A stretch of DNA of 64,000 nt, taken from assembly GCF_016801865.2 (NCBI RefSeq), contig NC_068938.1, positions 113,052,615-113,116,614 on the forward strand, written 5' to 3'. The stretch is from Culex pipiens pallens (lineage: Eukaryota; Arthropoda; Insecta; Diptera; Culicidae). A program made the position numbers and the translations under genes. The notes under the pieces are model-generated. The model was given only the letters and a program-made list of their open reading frames with translations. It searched no databases and was not told where the DNA came from. Of the stretch, positions 21,497-32,294 are shown in pieces. Positions within the stretch are counted from its first letter, which is position 1, and every line of letters begins with the position of its first letter.

Positions 21497-22695
21497 AAGT
21501 TTTGAGTTACAATGTTGTCTTCTTTGTTATAAGTTACAGAGAATCACACAATTTATTTTCAGCACAACACCTGATGAAAATCCCTCCAAAATCCCTCGGT
21601 ACACAACCAAAGTGTGGATCAACTTTTACAAACTTTTTAAAGGTTCATTAGCGTGTTGAATTCAAAGAATTTTTCTCCTACCACCGTTTCGGCAAAAATA
21701 AGCCATTTTTTTGCCCAAGTGAAATGCTTCACTCTGTTTTTCGAGTAAACCTATTACGAGCGGGAAATTTACGCTTTTTCCATGAAGGGGAAACAAGCTT
21801 CGCTGACATTGAACCTCCACCCACCACCATCCGCCGGTGAGTCAACCCTTCTATAACTTAATTATTTTCCACTTTGTAATCATCGCCGGCGACACCAGCC
21901 TGAAATTTCGGGGAAAAGAAATTTCCTCTGCTTTCTTCCAGCATCCGAACGCGGTAGATTTATGCCGAACTGGAGCCGCGTTGGAATAACAATGAGCTTG
22001 CCTCTTGCCGTGGCCACACCTGGTCGAGAATAGTGGGGAATCCGTGTCTCCTTCGACGTGCTAAACCGAAGACCTGTAAAAGCTTGTTTAGATTTGAGCG
22101 ATTTCAGCGATCTTCAAGCAGTTTGTTTGAAACTAAGTCTACGAGTTTAGTGCGCTAACTGACAAGGCAACTATGCATCTAATTTCCGCAAGTGTTTTTT
22201 CTTGTTTTGGATTTCCAATAATCACCAACTCCACCCTAATCAACAACAACGGCCCACGCGATTACCGTTAAGAAGGTGAAGATTTTCTTGCCACTCTCTG
22301 GCGTTGCTGTTGCTGCTGCTGCTGCCATTCATAAATTATGCTACACAAACCGGACACACACAGCCAGACACACCCTGCAGGGCCATATGTAGGGCCAACG
22401 AGACGGGGCCTTATGTCATACAATGCGTGCGTAGGTTGGTCCGCCGGTATTATAGGTCCTACCACTCTCTACTCTACTTCTCTGCTACGCTACCGTGTTG
22501 CGATGTTGTTGATGTACAGTGTGCTTTGTGGCTTACGCCAACTGTTCTAACAACCGGTTAAATCATTTCGAAAACCGCACACTCAAGTGGCTTTGTGAGG
22601 GCGGAATTTAGAGAGCATTGTTATGAAATATAGCCTTTAAATAGTTTTTTAAATGCTCATGAAACCCTATTTATATAAGTATTTCTTTAAAAAAT
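21497..22695. other. Single-copy non-coding block
   Basis: No gene recognised. A short CTG/CAG-type trinucleotide run lies at about 22303-22326. The GC-richer parts 21820-22060 and 22230-22560 have overlapping open frames in several phases without domain signatures. Confidence 0.35.
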
Positions 22696-23336
22696 CGTCA
22701 GTTGTGTGCTAACTTGTGACAACGACCATTTAGTACTTTTCGAGAAAATTGATTTTTAAAGTTTGTTGGTAAATAATTTCAAAACTAAGAATGATAGAGC
22801 CAAACTTTATGAAGCAATCGGTTCGTATATTATCGCCTAACAAACGCTCAAAGTTTCAACTAATTTGGTTACACCAGTTAAAAGATACAGTAAATAATGT
22901 AAACAAAAATCTGAAAAGCACGTGTCACAAGTGTGTTTCAAAAGTAAAATTGTACTACGTGTCACAAGTGTGCACAGAATTCCCATACAAACTTAAATAA
23001 GCTCAAATCAATGGTTTAATCGATTTAATTAGTATATTTTTACAAACAAAAGGTTGCATTGCCTTTAGAAAGTATGTGTGTACATAAATTTGTGAAAAAC
23101 AAGAAAAATTTTCCACATTTTCCAACAACATGTATGACGTGTCACAAGTGTGAACAATCATTTTGATGATAAATTGGTCTATGTCACAAGTGTGTATTGC
23201 GATATCCGGGAAACGGAAGCGAGTTTCCAAAATCGGGTTTAAGCATCTTGTAGTGTTTGTTAAATATAGCAAAACGTCATCATTAACTCATTTTCGACCA
23301 AAATGGTCTACGTCACAAGATAGCACACAGCTGACG
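22696..23336. mobile_element. TIR element, 641 bp, with repeated GTCACAAGTGTG sites
   Basis: The left end CGTCAGTTGTGTGCTAACTT (continuing GTGACAACGACCATTT) is mirrored by the right end AAATGGTCTACGTCACAAG (continuing ATAGCACACAGCTGACG), giving TIRs of nearly 40 bp. Inside, GTCACAAGTGTG occurs four times (near 22923, 22960, 23140 and 23183), and the same core GTCACAAG lies within both TIRs. No coding capacity and no clear target duplication. Confidence 0.8.
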
Positions 23337-23759
23337 AAATGCGAAAAACAGCTAAGACATCATTTTTTTAATTTTATTCAAGGACAAATTCTCACATGTT
23401 TGGCAGGTTACGGTTCCAGATCTATTTCAGTCCAATTTGCTGTTTTACACTATTTGAACAAATAATTTGCATAACTTTTAATTGAGACTTGCTTGTTTAC
23501 TAAGTTATTAATCACCCGACTTCAGTTGAAAACGACTTTTCGATGCTGTTATCGAACTTTAGGACCCCCTGACATAATATAAAATTGTCGTCCCTTTTAA
23601 CCCTTTCAGGCCTAATGGATCATATATGACCCAGCATTTCCAAAACTAGCCTTAATTTTCGTATGGTCATAAGAATCATTTTTCTACCATTAACTAAAAC
23701 AATATCTTTTTTTTTGAAAATGCAGGCCTTAAAGTGTCTTGAGCCTATTTTTTTAGATA
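23337..23759. other. Non-coding; possible TTAA-type element end at 23607
   Basis: Mostly unrecognised AT-rich DNA. At about 23607 the phrase TTAACCCTTTCAGGCC resembles the left end of the TTAA-flanked MITE at 46199 (TTAACCCCTTCCCGCC). Its right end was not found, possibly because the MITE at 23760 follows. Confidence 0.35.
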
Positions 23760-23973
23760 CCGTAAACTGGAATCAATCGGGACACATGGGACGAATTGAG
23801 ACAGCAGTTTTATCTATGTTGGAGCACAATATTTTTATTTTTCTGGTTGGTTTCGGTTAGAATAGACTCAGACCAACAAAATGTGTACATTCCTTTCCAC
23901 ATTTAAACGCTTTAAGTGTTCTAAAATTTGCTGTCTTTATTCAGACTAAAGTCCCGATTCGCCCAGATTACGA
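23760..23973. mobile_element. MITE family M1, TA-flanked, 214 bp
   Basis: It begins CCGTAAACTGGAATCAATCG and ends GTCCCGATTCGCCCAGATTA plus CGA, which are inverted and flanked by TA at 23758-23759 and 23974-23975. A less decayed copy is at 31018-31222, and opposite-strand or truncated relatives are at 45998-46175 and 51229-51385. Shared interior: GGAGCACAATATTTT and TTTTTCTGGTTGGTTTCGG. Confidence 0.85.
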
Positions 23974-23979
23974 TATTTG

Positions 23980-24705
23980 TTTCAATTTGATAGATCAGAA
24001 AATTTAACAATTTTTTAATATTTATCAATTGGACCATTAGTTGCTGAAATATTGACACTACAAAAAGGTGGGCCAACTTTTTTGCTGTTTCCTATAATTC
24101 TCAGCAACCAGAGGTCATATCTGGAGATACTCTTTTAAAAATAAAAATAAAAACTGATTTTTAAGTTAAAGTCCAACTTTTACTGAATATATTTGGAAAA
24201 CAGCGCACTTGTCAACATTTATGTAAAATACTGATTAAATACTCATGTCAAAAAATCAATTTGAGTAAAATTTATATTTACCAAAAAAAATGTTCAAAAA
24301 TCGCAATTCGACAACACAATTTTTGTCTGTTGTTTATAGCTCAAAGGCAGGTTCCTGTCTTTTGAAACAGAGTTTAAATATTTAAAAAATTGAAAATACA
24401 TATGTTAAGTATATATTTTTGTGAAAAAAAATTACATAAAAATGACTAAAAAAATCGTGTTTCTTTTTTTTTATAAATCTCATCAAAACTTATAACTTTG
24501 CCGACGACACAAAATCGATCACAAAACTCCTCCTAAAAACACAGGGATTCGAATATTTACGTACCATTTTTGAATGGACTGCTGACAAAACTGTATGGAG
24601 CGTTGTATGGGTGAAACAGTGAGTAACACAACATGGCTTCTTTGGTCATAGAGAAGGCCACTACAAAGTTTGAGCCAAATTTAAAAAAATACAACAATAA
24701 TTTTG
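23980..24705 (+). mobile_element. Degraded FB1 right arm
   Basis: It follows the order of the FB1 right arm: GGACCATTAGTTGCTGAAAT, AAAAAGGTGGG, CTCAGCAACCAGAGGTC near the start; ACTTTGCCGACGACAC, GTACCATTTTTGAATGGAC and CTACAAAGTTTGAGCC near the end. It is considerably more divergent than the other copies and lacks the left arm. Confidence 0.65.
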
Positions 24706-27170
24706 TAATTTTATCATTAGACCCAATGTATGTGTACTATTTTTACCTTTTTGATCTCCTACTTTGCAATAATCACCAATCGACTAAGCTTCTTTGATTC
24801 GTCTCTCAATAATCCACACACGAATCCTCAAGCAAACACTTTTCAGCGATATTCGGCAAGAATTAAATTTCCCGAGCTCACTTTTGCAGGCTCATCGTAA
24901 TCGCCCTTTGTGCGCGAAGAATCAATCACCCGCAAATTTGTGCCGAATCACACTCGCTGTCGATCACCACTCACACAATCTCACACACTGCTTCCGCAAT
25001 TTTCCGATGAGGCAATTTTCTTCCTTTTTTATGCTTCTTCAAAAGTATGCATGCACCCGACTCGTATCGACCTTCTCCTTTCTTCGCTTGCTTTCACTAT
25101 CATTAATCACAGAACTTTTGTCGCATACTCTGACTCTTCTTCTGCTTCTTTCTTCCTCATCAGCACTGCCGATGCCTTATCTCGAACTTCTTAGATTCCT
25201 CTCTCCTTCACTATCTTTTCTGTTTTGTTATTCTCTCTTCCTTCGGCTCTTTCCTTCTTTGCCTTTATTGCTCTGCAGATACGCACTACTCCTCTCTCTC
25301 TTTGCACAGCTCTCTTCGCGCTGTAAGCGTAGTAAATATTGATTTTTTTCTTGTTTTTTCCTCTCTCTCCTTGTACGCTCGATATTTACATTCTATCCAG
25401 TACAAGTAGGGGGACACGGCACAAGACCTCGCGGGACTCTATATGTAAATTCCTGTTGGACTTTCATCTATCTCAAGAGCCACTTTCTTTGATGCACTTG
25501 AAGCACTACTCGCGAAAAGAGCCCCCCTGAAGTCTCAATAGCCCAATGGCGTGTACTTTGGATGCACTCTGGGAAAATCCGGAAGTCGAGAGGAGGAGGC
25601 TTTTTACGCAATCTCCGGCCAAAAGAAGGCTTTGCCCTTGCAGGTTCCCATTTTTAGCACACTGGACACCTCTGATTGGCACTGCTGGACACTCTGGAGT
25701 CCACCCGTTCGTCCGTCCGGAAGATCTGGGTCGCTGGAGTTCTGGAAGGGCCGACTCTCAGGATGACATCCTAGGAACTCTGGATCATACACACACACGT
25801 ACACGCCACGGAACACACCGAAAACCGAAAAACTCACAAAACACACATAAAAACGACACACAGACGACGGGAGGTCACGCGCGACGACGGAAGCAACGGG
25901 GTTCCCGTGGTAGATAGATTCCGGACTTTGACGGATCCGGTACGGAGCTAACCCTCAGCAGTGCAGTTTCCACATCACTGACTCGCGGCACTCTGGCGAC
26001 ACACAAACCCCCGTTAAACCCAATTGGGCAGGATCCCTGGGAACCTACGGTGAGTATTCCGAACGGATGTTCCGGGACGGCCGGCGCGCGCTATGGTCAC
26101 CCAGAACTCTTTAGTTCCTCGCACGGGTAGACATTTTGAATATTACACAAAATCCGCAGCGCTAGACGACGACGACGACGACAACGGTGATGGCGAGGAG
26201 CGTAATAACATTGTACTTCGGATGATGCTACTCTCTCACTATGGCTTTGGGATTCTGAAATCTTGTCTGGACTCTACCCGTGCCAGACACGCTCTCCGGT
26301 TCTATGTTGCGTTTTCACAAAATCGATAAATTTATGCTCACATTCTCTCTTCCGCAGCTGCTCGACAGTGTTGCCAGATCCAGTCCAGTTCCAGCGTAAT
26401 ATGTTAAACTCAAAACTATCTTAAATTGTTCTAATAAACGATAGGATCCATCCATTACAACCCGTTTACAACGCTACCTCACTTCAAGAAGTCTCTAACA
26501 TTAACTTCTAATTCAAAACGATCAATCGCCAAACCGGTCTCACTTCTCTACGGCAAGCCAAACTGGCACCCGTGCTCGCCACCATACAAAGCATAAACAG
26601 AGTTTGCGTGTTTTGATGCTGCATTCTCTTTGTTCACGCTCGCTCGCTCTCTCCCTCTCGCCGCTCTCCACTATCTTCCTACTAGCACTGTCAACGCGTT
26701 TGACCGGTAAACGATAAGTTCAAAAACGCCCAAATTTATTATCGTGCCATGTGTGACCGAAATATCGTTTGGAACTCTTCTGTCAGGCTAGTAAAAATTG
26801 TACGGAGTTGAACTAACGAAAGTAGTTTGTCAAGCCGTTCGACACCAAGTAAAGTGGTAGTTAATTGAATTAAGGTGACTAAAACCGAAAAGTGGTCATT
26901 CGTTTGGAGGCGCGTGTTTATGTTTACGCTGTGGACAGTTGAGAGAGGGCGTTCGGCGCGGAAGTGTGAGTGTGATTGAGTTGTGCTGGAACCAGTTGGC
27001 GGAATCTGGAAAAGGACACGATGGAAGCGGACTTGAAGCTTGAAGTCAATGGGTTGTTGGGAGGTTAATGCAAATATTGTTTGAAGTTTATGTTCCTCGA
27101 CTCTGACCAAAGTCGATTTCATGATGGCCAGAATGGATCAAGGAACAACAGCATGACCGTCAATTGACAT
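24706..27170. other. Single-copy, GC-richer block; promoter-like but unassigned
   Basis: 24790-25400 is strongly pyrimidine-rich on the plus strand, producing a 182-codon Leu/Ser-rich frame I consider spurious. 25530-26100 is among the most GC-rich DNA of the window and ends near ACG|GTGAGT, a donor-like site at 26050. 26739-27122 is open for 127 codons on the minus strand. On the plus strand it also offers an ATG at 27021 reading MEADLKLEVNGLLG up to a GGAG|GTTAAT site. These could be 5' exons or a promoter region; none can be assigned. Confidence 0.35.
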
Positions 27171-27174
27171 ATCT

Positions 27175-27960
27175 TTCAATTCCATGAAGTTTGATATGTC
27201 GGATGATAGGGTTTCTCTCATATTCCGGAAGTGTCCCCAAGGGGCCACCGGTAACCGGTTCCAGATTGGATGGCTCAGTGAACAACGGCATTACCAAAGA
27301 TGGACATATCTTTCAATTTCATGGAGTTTGATGTGCAACATGATGGGTTTTCACCAAAAAGGTCAAGTTGGCCGTTTATCGGATACCCGGGAACCGGTTC
27401 CAGGTTACCCGGAAGTGGCAACTAACACTCCAGTGTGATTCAGGCAATCGTGTATTATGTTTTTAGTATGTTTTATTGATCAATTTCAACTATCATGAGA
27501 GTTTTAGTATCACATATATATGAAAAACAGTAAAACATGAACTTTTCGGATGTCCCGGATTTCCGGAACCGGTATGTCACCTGGCCCTGATATTAATATT
27601 TGTGGTCAAAGTACAGGTAAATACCTGTCGAATGCAACCCGGAGCATCCTAATTGGTTGAAATTTGCCGGAGATACAGGTCGTCAAAGTTGGAGTCAAAA
27701 AAAAAGGTCCTTTTTCGGTTGTAGCCCATTCCTGGTGGCCACAGTGACCAAATCCGGTTTTCCAGGTCGGTTTCGGAAAGGGGACGTTCTAAGCTTTCAT
27801 TTGTGACCAAAAGAACCGGAATCGGTCAAAAACTGGATTTTTGACGATTTTTTAAAGTTTGGGGTCGAAAAGGATGTTGTTTTTTTAATACCAAGGGAAG
27901 GTAAGAGCTATAAACATTCTTTGATACTGCAACAAACGCAACGTTGAAAGGCAGAACGTT
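27175..27960. repeat. Dispersed repeat with CCGGTTCC words
   Basis: Two diverged direct units about 130 bp apart (each with GACATATCTTTCAATT and AGTTTGAT) are followed by repeated ACCGGTTCC/CCGGAAC words and TTTCGG-rich sequence. It is not coding. The pattern resembles an old repetitive element, but its ends are unclear. Confidence 0.5.
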
Positions 27961-28394
27961 GCGCCGTCATCATCGTCTGCTTGACATCGGACATTTAACA
28001 TTGTCGGGCTAGCAAATCTTTGAAAAATCGAACTAATCCAACGTTTTGTTCGCCACTGAATCATGTTTTTAGCTTAAGAGTAACGGTATATAGAATAGTT
28101 CAAAACGGCTTACAACTTTTAAAGAAACCAAAATCTCTTGAACCCTATCTTTTGATTTGCATGAAGATCTATTGTCTGTTGTGCAACAATCACTATCAAA
28201 AACTACTTTTATCTAAACGCTCGTTTTCAGCCAGTAAGCTAATAATTCCCCTTCCCTAGTTTTAAGAAAATAATTAGCTGTTAGGAAACAGTCTGTTCAA
28301 GACGAAGATAAATAAATAAATTAAAATAGTTCTAGTTGATAGTTCTGTGATATTATGCAAAAAAACATAATTTTCAATGTTTAATCAGTAATAC

Positions 28395-28400
28395 TTTATT
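28395..28400 (-). terminator. Candidate poly(A) signal of gene 2
   Basis: AATAAA on the minus strand about 230 nt past the stop codon of the terminal exon. A variant ATTAAA sits closer, at 28506-28511. Either would give a short 3' UTR. No cleavage evidence is available. Confidence 0.4.
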
Positions 28401-28630
28401 ATCTAAGAAATTGGCACTTTCTTGCTTTAGCTACCTGAATGAACTATTAAACAAATAACAATAAAATGATATGTACAGCATTAAGTTTATGTATAAAAAT
28501 CAATGTTTAATAAGCGGAATCAAAAAATATCCTCCACCTCAACATAAGCTGCTCTGCGCTTCTTTAGATTCCACGGTACAACTGTATATCTCTGGCACTG
28601 GAAAGTGACTTAAGTAGCATGGCTCTTCCA

Positions 28631-29322
28631 TTACGATCTAATACTGTCTTTTGATTTAAGTTTCTCCTTATCCTTGGCCTCTTTCTCCTTCTCCTTCAAA
28701 TTAGAAGACGAGTGTCCTCTAATCAGCTGCAAATTAAGTGGTGGAAGCGCCGTTCGAATGTTCTTCAACCGTTTGCTCTTCTCGACCTGCTTGAGCGGTC
28801 CCGGTGTAATCGCCGAGCTGGAAACCGACATCGGTCCCACCTCGTCCAGATCCTTGCTGCTCCGATCGGCACTGTTCACGATCATGTCCGACTTGCGGTA
28901 ATATCTCGGCATCGAGTAGTCTTCCTTGACGGTGGAAATTCCCGCCGTCTGTATCGAGTACAGACTGACCGATTCGCGGTACTTTTCCACCGTCGGAGTC
29001 TCCAAGTAGTTCTTGGGTAGATTGGAGAACGAAATGGCCGGCACTTCCGGAGTCATGCTGATGGCGTTGTAATTGCTTGCCGAAGAAATGGTGAAAATGT
29101 CATTTTCACTGGCGGGTCGAGTTGAAAAGTATGGCTGTTCGGCCTGCAGATGCGAAAGGTTCTTGTTGATCACCCCCGTCGAGCCGGCGAACGACGCTGA
29201 CGCCTCGATCAGGTTCCGCGGGGGACGCAGCACCACTTCGTCAATGTCGTCGTTGGTTTCCTCCACAATCTCCGGAATAATGCGACTGCCGAATCGAGTC
29301 GGGCGGAGCTCGCTTTGGGATC
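28631..29322 (-). CDS. Gene 2 terminal exon, unidentified protein C-terminus
   Basis: The exon starts after CTCAG (acceptor 29324-29323), takes the single base left by the previous exon to make Gly, and runs 229 codons to TAA at 28633-28631. The peptide is polar and Ser/Pro-rich, without predicted membrane segments or enzymatic motifs. It contains an acidic stretch (EIVEETNDDIDEVVLRPPRN), several Tyr- and Ser-containing sites (MPRYYRK, SVSLYSI), and ends in a Lys/Glu-rich tail (LKEKEKEAKDKEKLKSKD). Composition fits a disordered cytoplasmic tail or scaffold region. I do not recognise the family. GC content and base use clearly exceed the flanking introns, as expected for coding DNA. It is the last of four exons in this window that splice in frame. 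Confidence 0.85.
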
Positions 29323-30085
29323 CTGAGGAATGGTAAATTAAATATTTTGTTGAATCTTAGATTATGCCAATATCATCTTCATCTATTGCAACTATGTTTG
29401 TATAAGTTTAGTATGCATATTGTTCGAGGCAAGTTAGCAATGTGTAAAACTACTAAAAGGTAACTATCCTAATCTATTTTTAAGCATGTTGCTTTTTGTG
29501 GTAGTATTTTTGGAAAACAGCGAGAAAACTTTTTGTTATATATATGAAAAATGACGAAAATTGCCATTTTTTGAACCACCCTAGCAAGATGTAGGTCACC
29601 CTAATGGCCAAACAAAAAAATACGGGTCTAATTATTTTGGCCGAGGAACCCCCAGAAAAATTTTGAGCCCGATTGGAGAACTTTTTTTTCGGTTTAGGCT
29701 CTTTTCAAATGGAATTGCTGTAAATATATAGAGATTTTTTTTAAATCCCATAGAGTTATCTACGTGCGCATGTATTGCGTAAACGTACACGAAAAAGATT
29801 GAGGTTAAATTTTGTACCGACCAGCAAAACAAATGGTGTGCAAGTGTGCGTGAGCGCGGGCTTAGATAACTCTATAGAGGGCGTCGCTATTTTTAGACCA
29901 CGTTTTCCACTTTTTCTCCATCGAAACCGACTACTTTACCGACCTCATTTTGCTGATCGAAGAGATAGGAAGCCGTCTATTTTTAGACGATGACTCAGCA
30001 CTTTTCCACTCTTGCACTTAAAAGAACCAGATGGCAGCACGATGTAACGCCACGTCCCTATGACATTCACGGAGGAGACGTAAAT
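29323..30085. other. Gene 2 intron, unique part
   Basis: Start of the 5.8-kb intron (29323-35142) between the last two exons. AT-rich, with a moderately GC-balanced part at 29760-30080. No exon fits the phase-1 to phase-1 requirement convincingly. Confidence 0.4.
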
Positions 30086-30130
30086 GGCTTTATCCATAAA
30101 GTACGTCACGCTAAAATCGGCCAAACTCAA
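30086..30130 (+). repeat. Dispersed motif containing AAAGTACGTCACGCTAA
   Basis: GGCTTTATCCATAAAGTACG then TCACGCTAAAATCGGCCAAA; relatives at 8307-8350 and, inverted, 47759-47800. Confidence 0.65.
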
Positions 30131-30322
30131 CCCAATTATGAGTCATCTCTGCGATACGGCTTAACGCAGTAGGCCTGGCCGCTTTAACGCTTGTGATGTT
30201 TCAATGCCTTTCAATGCAATGGCGCACTACAAATGTTAATAAATGACAAGAAGAGTGCTAGGCGTCATCTAACCTAAGGCACTCTCCAGGATCCCTTCGA
30301 AACATTGACTGCGCTAGGGTCT

Positions 30323-30350
30323 GATTAGATTAGATTAGATTAGATTAGAC
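30323..30350. repeat. Short (GATTA)n microsatellite
   Basis: About five and a half perfect copies of a 5-bp unit. Confidence 0.95.
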
Positions 30351-30379
30351 CTCCTAGACCTACCGTCATTTATACATAA

Positions 30380-30980
30380 CGACTCAGAATCACCAGCTGA
30401 GCATATGTATGTGTGTTTGACTGCATGTAGACATGTGTACCGAATCAATGTCACTGGCTCGTCACTGACTGAGCCGATTTTGACCGTATTGGCCTCATTC
30501 GATTTGTCCTGGGGCCTCATTAGTCCCTATTGAAATTTTGCTGCATATAAATTTCACAATTTGCAAAAAAAGGGTGTTTTTGCATGAAAACCTGCCATAT
30601 TATATATTTTTAGAAAGGTTCTTAAATTACCTTTCTTGTGGATTAAGAATTTTCAAGAATTACCAACCACCTGAAGGTGGATATACTATTTGAAGTACTT
30701 TTCTAAACTTCATAATATTAACTAGGGTCTTGTGGGACCCTAAGACGGATCGAATGAGACCAAATGGTTCAAATCGGTTCAGCCAGTCCGGAGATAATCG
30801 TGTGCATATTTTTCTGTGCACGGACTTACAGACATACACACGGACAGACATTTGTTCAGAATTTGATTCTGAGTCGATAGGTATACGTGAAGGTGGGTCT
30901 ACGAGGTCGAATAAAGAAGTTCATTTTTCGTGTGATTTTAAAGGCTTTCCTAATTAAGGTGAGGAAGGCAAAAAGAAGCT
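30380..30980 (+). mobile_element. R4-family repeat fragments
   Basis: Contains the R4 phrases GACGGATCGAATGAG, CCAGTCCGGAGATAATCG, TCTGAGTCGATA, TATACGTGAAGGTGGGTCTA and GTGAGGAAGGCAAAA, shared with 55735-56270. Two pieces appear joined: 30380-30540 and 30600-30980. No protein coding capacity. Ends are not defined. Confidence 0.7.
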
Positions 30981-31017
30981 TGACTGATGGTGTTTTTACT
31001 TATGATACCGTAAACTG

Positions 31018-31222
31018 GGGTCAATCGGGACACATGGGGCGAATTGGGACAGCAGTTTTAACCATGTTGGAGCACAATATTTTGATTTTTCTGGTTGGTT
31101 TCGGTTAGAACAGACTCAGGCCAACAAAATGTGTACATCCATTTCCAAATTTAAAAGCTTTAAGTGCTCTAGAAACTGCTGTCCCTATTCAGACTGTAGT
31201 CCCGATTCACCCCAGATTACGG
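31018..31222. mobile_element. MITE family M1, TA-flanked, 205 bp
   Basis: TIRs CCGTAAACTGGGGTCAATCG and the inverse at the right (GATTCACCCCAGATTACGG), with TA at 31016-31017 and 31223-31224. It is the cleanest of four M1 copies in the window (see 23760). Confidence 0.92.
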
Positions 31223-31437
31223 TACGATAAAACACATTATCATTATCGATCATTATCCTCAACTCTGCTTGAATGCTTTTCCATTTATGTTGATTTTCGC
31301 AATAAAACTCATAATTGGAGCCAAACATTTCAAAAAAGCACATAACTTTTGTAAACAATAGTATATCCTTTTCTCTCGAATGACTCTTGTCACTCTCTTG
31401 TCCAAAAAAGTTATGTGCCCTAATGAAATGGCATGCA

Positions 31438-31844
31438 AATCAAAAAAATCAAACCATCCACATTAACGACCCCCGGGTCTTTTGTGGTCTCTATTGCAAG
31501 TTTCTGCTCGAACCTAGGAGTCCGAAGGCTTGAATGAGGAGAGCACCCAAACCTCTTTTACTCCAAGGAACCTTCCACCCCAGTGTTTGAACTGACGACC
31601 TTCGGATTGCGAGTCCAACCGCCGCCAGCGATTCCACCGGAGTAGGCTTGGTTTGGTGTGTTGTTTGTACTAATGGCATGGAGACGACTCCTACACCTGG
31701 AATGACTTAACGGCCTAACAACCAAGGCCGGGACCGACATTTTACTTCCTCATCCGATGGAAGGTTGCAGCAGATGGGAATCGAACCCAGAATCATCCGC
31801 TTGCAAAGCGGACAGCGTAACCATTCGGCCTCGCACTGCCACAC
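31438..31844 (-). mobile_element. tRNA-derived SINE with two tRNA-like modules, copy 1
   Basis: A 13-bp target duplication GAAATGGCATGCA flanks it (31425-31437 and 31845-31857), showing LINE-mediated retroposition. On the minus strand the head is tRNA-like (box A TGGTTACGC within GAGGCCGAATGGTTACGC; box B GGGTTCGATTCC). About 160 bp further on is a second tRNA-like unit (GGCGGCGGTTGGACTCGCAA and GGTCGTCAGTTCAAAC). Nearly identical to 58444-58850. Dimeric tRNA SINEs named Twin are known from Culex pipiens; identity with that family is unverified. Confidence 0.9.
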
Positions 31845-31857
31845 GAAATGGCATGCA

Positions 31858-32294
31858 CGAATTAAAAAAAAAATCTCGTTATTGGGCCCTTAAAACATTC
31901 CACCTGTTGTCCATAATGGGCCCTTTCTAAATGCAATTTCGACCGTATTAATTGTATTTCGACGAAGTTTTTTTTCTGCAGAAATCCTTGGTGAAACGTA
32001 AAACAAACTTTGTCTTGAAGTGAATTAGTGTTAAGAATGTATAAAAAGTTCACTTTATAACATAGAAAGTTCCCCAACTACGAAAAACTGATGAAAAAGA
32101 AAAGGTCACAATTGAACTTTTTGACTAGTTTGGAGTGAACATTGTTATGTGCCCTTTTGTGTTTGTGATTTTTTCATTAGGAAATTGTTTGCTATCAATC
32201 TGTATCCCTTCACCATGTAGAGAGTGTACTAATGAATGGAATAGTGGAATAATCCCGAATGTTTACGTTTTGGTTTTGTGCCCTAATCTTATAT
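31858..32294. other. Gene 2 intron, AT-rich, nothing recognised
   Basis: Short non-repetitive interval between the SINE and the FB1 element. Confidence 0.4.

Noticed and set aside
24794..25342. 182-codon plus-strand Leu/Ser-rich frame
   Set aside because: It arises from a long pyrimidine-rich tract, is also open in another frame, and has no domain signature.
31491..31740. Two minus-strand frames of about 60 codons, also at 58443-58743
   Set aside because: They lie inside the SINE copies and repeat because the SINE repeats.
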